Origin: Apium graveolens
Lineage: Eukaryota > Streptophyta > Magnoliopsida > Apiales > Apiaceae
DNA length: 64,000 bases
Reading direction: 5' to 3'
Assembly (NCBI RefSeq): GCF_009905375.1
Contig: NC_133647.1
Location: forward strand, 133,130,088 to 133,194,087
Position numbers and translations under genes: made by a program. Each line of letters starts with the position of its first letter. Positions within the stretch are counted from its first letter, which is position 1. Positions 9,959 through 21,086 of the stretch are shown here, in pieces. Below the pieces are notes generated by a model. That model was not told where the DNA came from. It saw only the letters and a list, made by a program, of their open reading frames with translations, and did no database searches.

Positions 9959-12900
9959 TGTGATGCCCTCAATCTTGGGGGTTAGGAAATGAGGATCAAA
10001 CAAGATAAAGTTTGAGACAAGATTATAACTACCAACCATAATATATAAATTATAACCCAAAATAATCTTTAATTTACACAATCGATTCCGACTTGGAACC
10101 GACAGATAACCCATTGTATCTTTACATACTTTCTGACTAAGCGCTTGCTCACACATAACTTGTACTACCTGCTCTGGCATCTAGAAGCCTAAAACATGGT
10201 AGGGGCCACCAAGTACGCTCTTATGAGCAGTGCGCCAAAGTCTGGCCATCCTCTAGCTTAACTGCCATGGTTAGAACAAATCAAAACATATGAGTATAAA
10301 ACTCAGCAAGTAACTATATGACAGTTCTACGATACAATATCCATAATACACCATAATTGCTTTAAGGCATTCTACTTTAAAATCTCTAGGTGGAAGATTT
10401 CTATCTTTGGGCTATGAAAGGGTTATGAAGAAAGGTTTAGGCTTTCAGGAATCAAGGCTCAAGATAGGGCGAAAGTTGACATTCATCACAAATCAACATT
10501 TGGATCTCAAAGGATCTTTCACCAGGAAAACAAGAATATATCTAACTCTGGAAAGCAATTATATGATTGATATCATTAGCAGAATATAATCAGGGTTCTC
10601 AAAACTGAATATCAAACAATATCTCAATCAACTCATCACAAATCATTTTAAACCATTTTATTATTCAAAAAATCATTTGCTGAATAAGGAATTCAATTTC
10701 TCTTTATTAAACAATATGGAACCCTTTATTGTACTACTTTAACTTTCAATTCATATTAATAATATGAGTGATCAGCCCGTACCGACCTCCATCTGGTCTT
10801 TTAGGTACCTATGGCATAATTTCAGCCTTAAATTGGACTAGCCCCGCTAGTCTCTTATATGGATGGACTAGTCCCACTAGTCTCTTACGCCTTAATCCAA
10901 TCCATCAAGAATTCATTTGAAAAACCTTTAGAAGAAAGAATGGTTTTACTAAGTTCATTTTAACATTACCAAGAATATGAAATCATTCGGACTTTTTCAA
11001 GTCGAAACTCATTCTTAAGTTTAATTCAAAAATTCAAAGAAAGGAATCGTATCAAAAGTAAGCAAAGATTATTACCAAGGATCTTGATCAAATGATAAAT
11101 AGGGTATCCAGATAGGGAATCAAAATAGTTCTAAGGATCATCACAGAATAGGGTATTCAAAAGAAAGATTAACCAACAATACGCATGGGAAATGGGTAAA
11201 GGTGCTTATAAGGATCATGAGCATTCAGGGTATCCAAAGGAATCAGTAAGTAATTAGAATATGAATCAACAGGGTTACTACAAAGGTTTGGGGAATAAGC
11301 ATATCAAATCATTGTAAGAATCAATAACAGGTTCACGGGGAACAACAACAGGGTTTTTAAAGAATTAATAACAAGTATGGTACAAGAATTCAATATCAAG
11401 GTTCAAGAATCAATGACAGCTTCACAAGTGCTATAAAAGTTCAATACTCTATCATGGCATGAACAATATCCTCTCTATAACAATTTATACAAGTAATTAG
11501 AGTTACTTTCCTGAATTCGCTTTCCTATTTCACAAGGGTTGAACTACTACCACCTAGTACACTTTTCCCTTTCTTAGCCCGAATGCCTTCACGCTCCGAA
11601 TCTACAATTCAACAATCAAACCCTAATTAGATTCTCACTCGACGTTCCCAGAACGCTTAACAATTCCCTTTATCGCAATACCCTAAGAGTATATATATAC
11701 TCAATCATATACACAAGGCACGCTTATACCATATACTCGTATACTTTAACCAAATAGCCATCGAATCATATATTACGACGCAATTACAACACATAGCATA
11801 TATCCCTTAAATCTAAACTCTATACTTGAGTCATAATAATAATTATACAATATCGTATCATAACAACTCAATACTTTCTTTTGTTTCATTTAATTCGAAC
11901 CAAAATAACCAAATAAATCACATAACTCTTAGAAATCTCGCATGCATTCTCTTGGTAAGATATTGGAAGCAAATCAATTACTTTTATGCTTAGAAACCAT
12001 TCAGAATTAACACTAAACACAATCCGTGAATCAAACAATGATATGTAAGTACCAAAATCACATATAAACTTGAGATCAAGCCAACACTCATCCCTTTTTA
12101 AATCATTTTTAACTTTAATATTTACATGCAAAGCTATATATTGACATGCATTAGATATTTCACCCCAAACTAATTCAATTTCATCCTTACAACCCATTTA
12201 AACACATAATTTAAATCCTAAACATGGTTGATCAATCACTTTAACACATAATTCAACTTAATTTCTTAAAAAAAATAGAAACATTTGAATTTTCCAAGAA
12301 CCGAAACATGCATGCATCACTTTGGATCTTTAAACCACAATTCAATCTATGTATTTTATAATTTCTAAAAACAATTAACAATAAACCATTTATATCAACA
12401 AAATCAACTTAATCCTTTTAAAATCAAGAACCATTCGGCTTTTTAAAGAAATATCACATGCAACCACATTAAAGTGAGTTTTAGTGCTTTAGAGTTCAGT
12501 TTATACATCATTACTCACCACTAGTTCACATGAGTTCATCACCGGTGGTGGTGATTTCATGGTGGTGCCCCCATTCGGGGGTTTCCAATCTTGAACCTCT
12601 GATTTCTCTCCAAAAATCATAGCAACACACACATGCAAGACACAATCATCACAGAAATCACATCATCTCGAGTTTATAAAGCAAGAACTCGGAACTCGGC
12701 TCAAAACCGAACCCAAATACACACATACACACACTCACATGCAAGCATCTACACACACTTACACAAGAATCGAAGCTCATATATGGAACAAGGATGAATT
12801 TTCATGGAGGATTTCAAAGAAAAAGAGAGGGAGAGAGACTATATACCGAGAGATAGGTAGAGAGAGAGAGCTTCGAGAGTGAGAGAGAAAGAGAGAGAGA

Positions 12901-13926
12901 GACGAGAGAAAATGAGAGAAGAGAAAGAGTAGAGCCGGGTAAAGAAAAGAAAAAAGAAAGGGGGAGGTGGTTTTTTATAATAAAAGGGAGGGGCACTTTA
13001 GGTATTTACATGATTTTTCTTATTTCTATTCCTTTTTCTCTTTTATTCTAAACTCCAAAAATGAATTAAACAATAAATAACTCCCTCAGAAAAGTTGGGA
13101 ATGCAAAGAATAATGATTTTAGAATAAAGATCTCGAAATTATCTTTTCGGCCATATTTTCAAAATAATTTTTGAGCGAACGGTTGATTTATTACGGATTT
13201 TACAAGATTGTGCGCAAAATAGAATTATAACCTGATAAAATCATTTTAAAATACTCTGATCACGAAATAAATCCGTCTATAATTTTTATAAAGTCTCTAG
13301 GACTATTCTGAAGAAAACAAAACAAATTTCACACCTTGAACATATTCGAATAATTTTACAAAAACATTTAAAAGGTTCTAAACCTCATTTTAAATCAAAT
13401 AATTCCCGTAAATCATTAAAAGAATCAACAGAGCACATAATCAAGAATATTCTCAAGCAATAGCACGTATTCACATATCACGACTCTTACTCAATCACGA
13501 ATTTCCCTTTTTATTATATTATTCCCCTTTTCGTGTAACGGGTCACGTTCTACTTGATGGCCCGACGCTGAGCGTTTCAATTACGCTTCACTATAAATAC
13601 TTTATAACAACTGAGACGACACTGGAATATAATATTCTCTTAAACCTTTTCCATTTCACATAACAACACCTAGTTCACATTTAAATACTTTTAGCCTCTT
13701 TTAAAATGGGTCCCGTTCTACCTGACGGCCCGACAACACAGCTTATCCCCGAAGCTGACTCTTCAAACTGGAACGCGTCATTTTACGTTCCCAGTTACTA
13801 ATATACAATAAAGACAATTAACCAACAAAATCATTTAATCCCTTTATTAAATCATATAAATTATAATTACACCACATAATCATACTTTATTCACTTAATT
13901 ACATCGCGAAATTCCCAGTCGTTACA
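9959..13926 (-). repeat. 3' LTR of chromovirus B (3,968 bp)
   Basis: On the minus strand it starts TGTAACGACTGGGAATTTCG (at 13926) and ends at 9959 with a CATCACA end (CGTCACA in the other LTR). Both ends fit the neighbouring polypurine tract and the matching right LTR at 19642. It is AT-rich with no credible gene. A GA-rich block at 12820-12960 (CT-rich on the element's sense strand) resembles a pyrimidine-rich leader near the transcription start. Compared with the right LTR it lacks about 55 bases near 10005. Confidence 0.9.
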
Positions 13927-13940
13927 ATCTACCCCCTTAA
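13927..13940 (-). other. Polypurine tract of B
   Basis: On the minus strand TTTTAAGGGGGTAGAT directly precedes the 3' LTR start. It is adjacent to a hairpin at 13944-13961. Confidence 0.8.
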
Positions 13941-13943
13941 AAG

Positions 13944-13961
13944 GATTCTGTCCCCAGAATC
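13944..13961 (-). other. Conserved hairpin upstream of the PPT (B)
   Basis: On the minus strand GATTCTG-GGGA-CAGAATC, a perfect 7-bp stem, lies 3 bases before the TTTTAAGGGGG tract. The same element occurs in D, E and C2 at the same place. Confidence 0.5.
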
Positions 13962-13969
13962 TAGTCTAA

Positions 13970-14660
13970 GCAAATAGATGGGGATACTTTTCTTGCATTT
14001 CACTTTCTAATTCTCAAGTTGACTCTTCCACTATAGGATTTCTCCACAAGACTCTAACTAGAGGTACAACTTTATTTCTAAATGTCCTCTCTTTTCGATC
14101 TAAGATTCGAACTGGTTGTTCCACATAAGACAAATCTGGTTGTATTTCCACTAGTTCCAATTCGATCACATGGCTTGCATCAACATTATATTTCTTTAGA
14201 AGAGATACATGAAACACATTATAAAGATGTTGCATCTGCGGGGGTAACGCTAATTCATAAGCCACTTCTCCAACTTGTCGTAGTATTTCGAATGGTCCAA
14301 TATACCTAGGACTCAACTTCCCTTTCTTTCCGAATCTGGATAAACCTTTCCATGGAGATATTTTTAACAACACTTTGTCTCTAGGCTCGAATTGCGTATC
14401 CTTTAGATCTCGATTCGCGTACTTCTTTTGTCGATCTTGAGCAGCAATTAACCTTTTATGAATCATTTCCACTTTCTCTTTCGTTTGTTGGACTATTTCT
14501 GGGCCAATTAGTTTGCGCTCACCAACCTCATCCCAATATGTAAGGGATCTGCATTTTCTTCCATACAACGCTTCATAAGGTGGCATGCCAATACTCGCGT
14601 GATAACTGTTGTTATAGGAAAATTCAATCAATGGAAAATGATCGTCCCAATTTCCTTTGA
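13970..14660 (-). pseudogene. Integrase C-terminus and chromodomain (B)
   Basis: An open stretch from 14631 to 14014 covers the integrase tail ([31 protein letters not shown]) and then the chromodomain strand [19 protein letters not shown] at 14014 falls where element E keeps Trp (EESTWELESEM); beyond it the expected ELESEMQEKYPHLF continues to the normal end near 13970. The chromodomain of this clade is thought to guide integration to heterochromatic histone marks. A frameshift near 14640-14660 separates this block from the integrase core. Confidence 0.85.
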
Positions 14661-15478
14661 AATTCTATTGCACAGGTTCGCAACATATCCTTGATCGTTT
14701 GAATTGTCCTTTCACTTTGTCCGTCAGTTTGCGGATGATATGCCGTACTCATTTTCAGCTTAATTCCCAAATGGTCATGAAATTGTCACCCAAATCTCGA
14801 GTTAAACCTCGGGTCTCTATCAGACATGATAGATACTGGAACTCCGTGACGCATCACAATCTCGTCCAGATACACTTTAACCAACTTTTCTAATGAAAAT
14901 CTTTCGTTGACAGGAAAATGCGCTGATTTCGTTAGTTGATCGACTATTACCCAAATCACATCATGATTAGACTTGGTGTTTGGCAATCCTACCACGAAAT
15001 CCATTGCGATATGTTCCCATTTCCATTCTGGTATGTCCAGTGGTTGAAGCAATCCACTTGGTCGTTGATGTTCCGCCTTTACTTTTTGACACGTATAAAA
15101 CTTACTTATCCATTCCATGATTTCCTTTTTCATGTTTGGCCACCAATAACTCTCTTTTAAATCCTTGTACATTTTCGTACTTCCAGGGTGAATTGAAATT
15201 CTTGAGTTATGCGCTTCATGCAAAATCTCATGGTTTAGCTCCACAATATTAGGTATCCAAATGCGTGAGTTAACGTGATATATTCCTTTTCCATCCTTTT
15301 GAGCTTTAACTTCCTCCCCTGACAACTTATCTTTCTCGCGATTCATCACTTGATCTTGACAACATCGAATCTTTTCCAAAATTTCAAGTTGAAATGGCAT
15401 CGCATACATTGCTTCACTTCCAAATTCTAGGGTTTGCACCTCTATTTCCATATTTTCAAAATCCTTGATCAATTCTTA
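14661..15478 (-). pseudogene. Integrase core (B)
   Basis: In frame with RT. The zinc-binding region is seen around [20 protein letters not shown] followed by the Cys-pair region, in which the first Cys is Phe ([16 protein letters not shown]). The core follows with [13 protein letters not shown] (first catalytic Asp), [29 protein letters not shown] (second Asp) and, after the TGA at 14786, the usual [15 protein letters not shown] with the catalytic Glu. It is bounded upstream by a TAA at 15476-15478. Not functional as it stands. Confidence 0.85.
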
Positions 15479-15499
15479 AGATGAAATCAATATATTCAA

Positions 15500-15960
15500 T
15501 CTTTCTTTGTGGCTTAATACATCTGCTACCACATTCGCCTTTCCAGGATGATAATTTATCGCACAGTCGTGATCTTTGATCAATTCTAACCATCTTTTCT
15601 GTCTCAGATTCAACTCCTTCTGAGTGAAAATATACTTTAAACTCTTATGGTCCGTATAGATTTCACACTTTTCTCCATATAAATAATGCCTCTAAATTTT
15701 AAGAGCAAACACAATTGCTGCTAACTCCAAATCAAGCGTGGGATACTTCTGTTCATGTGGCTTTATATGCCTTGACGCATATGTTATTACTTTCCCGTGT
15801 TGCATTAAAACACATCCCAATCCTTTATACGAAGCATCACTAAAGATCACAAACTCTCCCTTTTCATCTGGTAATACCAAAACTGGGGCGGTTACCAATC
15901 TCTTCTTTAACTCTTGAAAACTTTCCTCAAATTTATCCGTCCACACAAACTTCTCATTCT
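15500..15960 (-). pseudogene. RNase H (B)
   Basis: Motifs in order are [35 protein letters not shown] (catalytic Asp), [12 protein letters not shown], then a TAG at 15692 where E has Trp ([10 protein letters not shown]), [16 protein letters not shown] and finally [13 protein letters not shown]. This is a typical gypsy RNase H. The stop is a single transition from TGG. Confidence 0.85.
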
Positions 15961-16861
15961 TCCTTGTCAACTTAGTCAATGGAACATCAATCTTAGAGAA
16001 ATCTTGCACAAACCTTCTATAGTATCCTGCTAATCCCAGAAAACTTCTGACCTCCGTAGGATTCTTGGGCCTTTCCCAATTCATCACAGCTTCTATCTTA
16101 GCTGGATCTACTTTGATTCCTTCTCTATTGACTACATGTCCAAGAAACTGTACTTCCTTTAGCTAAAACTCACACTTTGAAAACTTGGCATATAACTTTT
16201 CTTTTCTCAAGATTTCTAAGGAAATCCTCAAATGTTCCATATGGTCTTCCTCCGACTTTGAATATATCAATATATCATCGATAAATACTATAACGAACTT
16301 ATCCAAATATTGATTGAACACTCTGTTCATAAGATCTATAAATGTGGCTGGCGCGTTCGTCAAACCAAACGCCATTACCAAAAACTCATAGTGTCCATAT
16401 CTCGTTAGAAACGATGTCTTGGGTATATCTTCCGCTTTAATCTTTAGCTGATGATACCCAGATCTTAAATTAATCATGGAAAAATAAGTAGCTCCTTTTA
16501 ATTGATCAAACAAGTCATCGATTTGCGGTAAAGGATACTTATTCTTAATCGTCAACTTATTCCATTCGCGATAGTCAATGCACAACCTCAGACTTCCATC
16601 TTTCTTTTTCACAAATAACACCGGTGCACCCCACGGGGATACACTTGGGCGTATTACTCCTTTATCCAACAACTCCTGCAACTACGCTGCTAATTCCTTC
16701 ATCTCAACTGGCGCCATTCGATAGGGAGCTTTCGATACTGGTTCCATTCCAGGAGCCAAATCAATCGTAAACTCTATCTCTCTATCTGGAGGTAATCCAG
16801 GAAATTCATCTGGAAACACATCGGGAAAATCTCTTACTACCGGAATATCTTCCATCCTTAC
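15961..16861 (-). pseudogene. Reverse transcriptase (B)
   Basis: A gypsy-type RT in one frame with stops at 16682 (TAG) and 16163 (TAG; E has Trp in CEFWLKEV). It carries [59 protein letters not shown] and the catalytic [17 protein letters not shown] (IDD is the YVDD equivalent). The sequence upstream of 16681, with the DREIEF and APYRMAP region, is also recognisable. The catalytic residues are all retained; only the stops kill it. Confidence 0.9.
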
Positions 16862-17300
16862 TCATTCTTTCTCCACATCTTTGACATGATCCAAATAAGC
16901 TTCGTATCCTTGACATAACAATCTCTTTGTCTGAATAGCTGATAAAAACTTCCTCTCTTGTCTCTTCCCCTTAAATATCACTTCAACACCATCCTTGGTC
17001 TTTAACTTCACCTTCTTGCTTTTACACTCTATTTGCGCCTCGTGGTTTGACAACCAATCCATTCCTAGTATAACGTCGAATTCTCCTAACGTAAAAGGAA
17101 TTAAGTCAGCAGAAAAGTGCCGACCTTTTATAACCAAATCACAATTAGGACAAATCTTATTAGCAGTGTCTTTCTCTTAATTTGCTACTTCTATAATCAA
17201 GTTGGGTTCAAGAGGGTACGCAACACATTTTAGTCTATCAAGAATACTTTCAGCAATAAAGGATCTAGTTGCTCCAGAATCATTAATACTTTTACTTCTA
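16862..17300 (-). pseudogene. Aspartic protease region (B)
   Basis: The protease active-site DSGATRSFI lies near 17245-17275 in a frame shifted by one relative to gag. The domain continues through [20 protein letters not shown] and the usual DWLS. The stop at 16862 ends the open part, and another in-frame TAA lies near 17177. In this clade gag and pol normally form one ORF, so the frame change near 17285 is probably a disabling indel rather than programmed frameshifting. Confidence 0.8.
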
Positions 17301-18417
17301 TTGAGTTAATAACAAGCATACCTGCCACCACATCCACATCTTGCACGACATCCCTCATTGTCATATTGAAGGTTCTAGCTCTAGTTTGAGCTGTTGGTGC
17401 TGGGAGAGGAGGCGGTCCAACAATCCTAAGAACATTGGCCTTTTGAACAGGCTCCTTGTAGTTTCTGGCCATATGGCCCACTTTTCCACACTTGAAATAG
17501 GTTAAGTCAGGCTTCTTTGCTTCATTTGGGCACTCCGATGAGTAATTACCTTTCTGATTACACTTAAAATAGGTTACATCCAACTTGTTACACCTTCTAG
17601 GGTGTCTTTTCCCATAAACTTTGCACCCTTGAATATGAGGTCTACTATCCTTTCCCGGTTGTCCTGCCTTCTGGAACTTTTGGTTCTGACCTCCACCATT
17701 CTTTCCAAACTTCGAGCTTCCTTGCTCTTGCTCCGAGCTCTCAAACTTTCTTTTTCTACTTTCATTTTCTTTTTTTACAGCTTCACGTTCTCCTTCCACT
17801 ATCATTTCCTTTTGCACCAGGGCGGTATAGTTCTTGATCTCCAACAGCGCTACTTGACTTCGAATCCATGGCCTAAGTCCCTGTTGGAACCTTTTGGCCT
17901 TCTTCGCCTCCGTATTCACATACTCAGGTACAAATCTAGACAACTCCGAAAATTTCACTTCATATTCTGCTACCGACATAACTTCTTGTCCAAGGTCCAA
18001 AAATTTCATCTCCAACTGGTCTTGCATATAACTTGGAAAATATTTTTCCAGAAACATCTTAGTAAACTTTTCCCACGACAAATCCTTCCCTTCAAGAAAA
18101 GCTTTGTAGGATTCCGACCAGAAACTCGCCTCATCTTTAAGGTAATAACTCGCATACTGGGATTTCTTTTCATCCTTAACTTCTGCTAACTCAAAAGCTT
18201 TCTCCATTTCTCTTAACCACGACTGAGCTTTTATCGGGTCGGGCAAACCTAAGAACTCTGGGGGATGAACGGATTGAAAGTGTTTGAAGTTTCCAACTTT
18301 AGGGGCTATGGGTTGTTTTAAAAGCTGAGAAAGTCGGATCATCATAGTGGTTTCTTGGTTCAGCTCTGGGTGTTGGGTTTGAATTTCTTCTTCTTGATGA
18401 AATGGTGAGTTGGCCAT
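17230..18417 (-). CDS. gag: Gag polyprotein of chromovirus B (open, 395 codons)
   Basis: This is the only full-length retroelement frame in the window. It starts ATG at 18417 (MANSPFHQEEE). The capsid-like core contains PPEFLGLPDPIKAQSWLREM, KFTKMFLEKYFPSYM and ELSRFVPEYVNTE, in the order usual for Tekay/Del Gag. A Lys/Glu/Gln-rich linker follows, then zinc knuckles (about residues 265-330). The knuckles are degenerate: Cys is replaced by Tyr in TYFKCNQKG and TYFKCGKVGH, and NYSSEC has Asn for the expected His. The last about 25 residues are frame-shifted tail, since protease sequence continues in another frame. RNA packaging would probably be impaired. Confidence 0.85.
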   Translation of the reverse strand: MANSPFHQEEEIQTQHPELNQETTMMIRLSQLLKQPIAPKVGNFKHFQSVHPPEFLGLPDPIKAQSWLREMEKAFELAEVKDEKKSQYASYYLKDEASFWSESYKAFLEGKDLSWEKFTKMFLEKYFPSYMQDQLEMKFLDLGQEVMSVAEYEVKFSELSRFVPEYVNTEAKKAKRFQQGLRPWIRSQVALLEIKNYTALVQKEMIVEGEREAVKKENESRKRKFESSEQEQGSSKFGKNGGGQNQKFQKAGQPGKDSRPHIQGCKVYGKRHPRRCNKLDVTYFKCNQKGNYSSECPNEAKKPDLTYFKCGKVGHMARNYKEPVQKANVLRIVGPPPLPAPTAQTRARTFNMTMRDVVQDVDVVAGMLVINSIEVKVLMILEQLDPLLLKVFLID

Positions 18418-18909
18418 TTCTTACAAACCTGATTGAGCAATTATTTAGCAATACGATAGCGTGGCATTGATATATATATAACAACATTTTACTACGAAAT
18501 CACTTTTGCGGGTTTTAAGCTTTACCCAATTTTGCACATGCAATCCTATTACTACATAATTCTCATATCAGTTTCGTTTTCTCATGGTACAGGGTAAAAA
18601 TTCTCGTGAAAAGATTAAACACGGTTGTATAAAAACATGGTATGCAAAATAATTATAAAGGTTTTCTGGGTTCACAATAGGAAGCAAGATATATGGTTGA
18701 TTCAACAAGCCAAAGGTACATAAATGAAGGTTTGATTACAACAAGTTTTGGAAAAAAAGTACAATAATATAGCAGGGTTAAACAGAGGAAAAACTGGAAA
18801 ACATCCCCCTATCTACCCCTAACTTCTAACAACTAATACTATAAAGTCCTGAGATACAATACAACAACTACGGGCTCCACCAAATGTCCCGCATGATCAA
18901 CGCTGTCAT
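18418..18909 (-). other. Spacer between leader ORF and gag (B)
   Basis: AT-rich untranslated stretch with no recognisable domain. Confidence 0.5.
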
Positions 18910-19317
18910 CTAATCATCCAGAATCTCTCTCAACACAACCAACATCCAGCAAATGATCTTATGCAGCATCCGGGCCTCAACATCAGCATCACTAGTGGAT
19001 GGTCCCTCATCCAATCTCCTCCGGGCAACCTGCTCCACCAACTGAATCCTAGCTCTCCACTCCCCCATCACACTTGAAGTCCTCTGCCAAGAGTCTAGAA
19101 TTAACCTATCCACCAAAGATCCCAACTCAGGAATACAGGAGTAAACAAAGTCTCGATCCTGGGCTAACTTGCCACCAACATTGACATGCACAACCTTAGG
19201 CATCTCAGACTCTGGCTCAGGGGCTGGGGTCTCTGACTCTGGCCTCAAGGGTGATATTTGCATAGGAATCTTACTACTCTCAGATGGATCCTCCTCTGGA
19301 TCTGAACTAACATACAC
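18910..19317 (-). CDS. Leader ORF between primer site and gag (B), unknown function
   Basis: A 135-codon open frame lies upstream of gag in an element type that normally begins with gag. The first third is acidic and Pro/Ser/Glu-rich (PRPESETPAPEPESEMP-like). The rest looks helical and basic (DSWQRTSSVMGEWRARIQLV, EQVARRRLDEG) and ends in a hydrophobic helix, MLHKIICWMLVVLREILDD. C-family elements have a similarly placed ORF with the same acidic-then-helical design but little obvious sequence identity. The frame may begin further upstream, where acidic codons continue past the ATG. Function unknown; Ogre-type elements also carry an ORF before gag. Confidence 0.5.
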   Translation of the reverse strand: MYVSSDPEEDPSESSKIPMQISPLRPESETPAPEPESEMPKVVHVNVGGKLAQDRDFVYSCIPELGSLVDRLILDSWQRTSSVMGEWRARIQLVEQVARRRLDEGPSTSDADVEARMLHKIICWMLVVLREILDD

Positions 19318-19626
19318 AGGCTCCTCTAGAGAGGGTGGAATGGGTCCACTATGGTACCGGTCAAACTAATCTCTGAATCGGAATCACTATCACTACTGGG
19401 ATCTTGAGAGAAAACACAAAACAACAACCAAGAAACAATATTAGGGTTACATCAAACTTCCAACTAACTCATGCCCTAACTCTAATTGCCATTTTAGCTT
19501 ATACACTTTCCTTAGAAAATACCTAATAGTCTAACTCAACTATATATGAGTCGAACACTCTCGCGATATAGATATATACCCAAAATACCCTTTTGTCCTA
19601 ACTTGTCTCAGGGACTAGATCCTGTA
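19318..19626 (-). other. Untranslated leader of B
   Basis: About 300 bases between primer site and leader ORF with no domain seen. On the minus strand it includes a pyrimidine-rich stretch ending TTTTCTCTCAAG near 19400, which could be a splice acceptor. Confidence 0.35.
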
Positions 19627-19638
19627 GCTCTGATACCA
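19627..19638 (-). other. Primer-binding site of B (initiator tRNA-Met)
   Basis: On the minus strand TGGTATCAGAGC follows the LTR end after 3 bases. This is the standard plant tRNA-iMet primer site. Confidence 0.9.
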
Positions 19639-19641
19639 ACT

Positions 19642-21086
19642 TGTGACGCCCTCAATCTCGAGGTTAGGAAATGAGGACCCACATAACATTAAACTATCAT
19701 TAAATAAGCATAAACCCCGATTAACTATTAGCAGGATCAAAAAGAAAAAGTTTGAGACAAGATTACAACTACCAACCATAATATATAAATTACAACCCAA
19801 AATAATCTTTAATTTACACAATCGATTCCGACTTAGAACCGACAGATAATCCATTATATCTTTACACACTTTCCGACTAAGCGCTTGCTCACACATAACC
19901 TGTACTACCTGCTCTGGCATCTGGAAGTCTACAACAAGGTAGGGGCCACCAGGTACGCTTTTACGAGCAGTGCGCCTAAGTCTGGCCACTCTCTTGCTTA
20001 AATGCCATGGTTAGAACAAAGCAAAACATATGAGTATAAAACTCAACAAGTAACTATATGACAGTTCTACGATACAATATCCACAATACACCATTATTGC
20101 TTTTAAGGCATTCTACTTTAAAATCTCTAGGTGGCAGAGGCTATTAAAGGGTTATGAAGAAAGGTTTAGGCTTTCAGGAATCAAGGCTCAAGATAGGGCG
20201 AAAGCCGACATTCATCACAAATCAACATTTGGATCTCAAAGGATCTCTTACCAAGAAAGCAAGAATATATCTAACTTTGGAAAGCAATTATATGATTGAT
20301 ATCATTATTAGAATATAATCAGGGTTCTCAAAACCGAATATCAAATAATATCTTAATCAACTCATCACAAATCATTTTAAACCATTTCATTATTCAAAGA
20401 ATCATTTGCTGGATAAGGAATTCAATTTCTCTTTATTAAATGATATGGAACCCTTGATTGGACTACTTTAACTTTCAATTCATATTAATAATACGGGTGA
20501 TCAGCCCGTACCGACCTCCATCTGGTCTTTAAGGTACTTATGGCATAATTTCAGCCTTAAATTGGACTAGCCCCTCTAGTCTCTTATATGGCTGGACTAG
20601 TCCCACTAGTCTCGTACGCCTCTATTCAATCTATCAGGAATTCATTTGAAAAACCTTTAGAAGAAAGAATGGTTTTACTAAGTTCATTTTAACATTACCA
20701 AGAATATGAAATCATTCGGACTCTTTCAAGTTAAAACTCATTCTTAATTTCAATTCAAAAATTCAAAGAAAGGGATCGTATCAAAAGTAAGCAAAGATTA
20801 ATACCAAGGATCTTGATCAAATGATAAACAGGGTATTCAGATAGGGAATCAAAACAGTTCTAAGGATCATCACAGAATAGGGTATTCAAAAGAAAGATTA
20901 ATCAGCAATACGCAAGGGAAATGGGTAAAGGTTCTTATAAGGATCGTGAGCATTCAGGGTATCCAAAGAAATCAGTAAGTAATTAGAATATGAGTCAACA
21001 GGGTTACTACAAAGGTTTAGGCAATAAGCATATCAAATCATTGCAAGAATCAATAACAAGTTTATAGGGAACAACAACAGGGTTTC
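19642..21086 (-). repeat. 5' LTR of chromovirus B, truncated
   Basis: It matches the inner end of the left LTR from 9959 onward (TGTGACGCCCTCAATCTCGA against TGTGATGCCCTCAATCTTGG) through about 11365. The match stops abruptly at GGGTTTC, where the C1 LTR begins. The remaining about 2.5 kb of this LTR is not in the window. Confidence 0.9.

Larger units (their letters stand above)
9959..21086 (-). mobile_element. Ty3/gypsy chromovirus B (Tekay/Del type), nearly complete
   Basis: A minus-strand element. The 5' LTR (right) starts at 19642 and is cut at 21086 by the C1 insertion. Then follow the tRNA-Met primer site, a leader ORF, gag, PR-RT-RNase H-IN-chromodomain, the polypurine tract and the 3' LTR (9959-13926). 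The order RT-RNase H-IN with a C-terminal LVRVLWRNP...EEST block identifies a chromovirus, best fitting the Tekay/Del clade, which also has long LTRs. Gag is open throughout; pol has stops and frameshifts. The left flank is ATTCC; the matching duplication is not visible in the window. Confidence 0.9.

Noticed and set aside
12820..12960. GA-rich tract in the B LTR as a functional polypurine tract
   Set aside because: It lies in the middle of the LTR, far from the interior junction, and is CT-rich on the sense strand. The true tract is at 13927-13940.
17230..17300. Programmed frameshift between gag and pol in B
   Set aside because: No slippery heptamer was evident, and this clade uses a single gag-pol frame; E also has different frameshifts nearby. 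An indel is the simpler reading.
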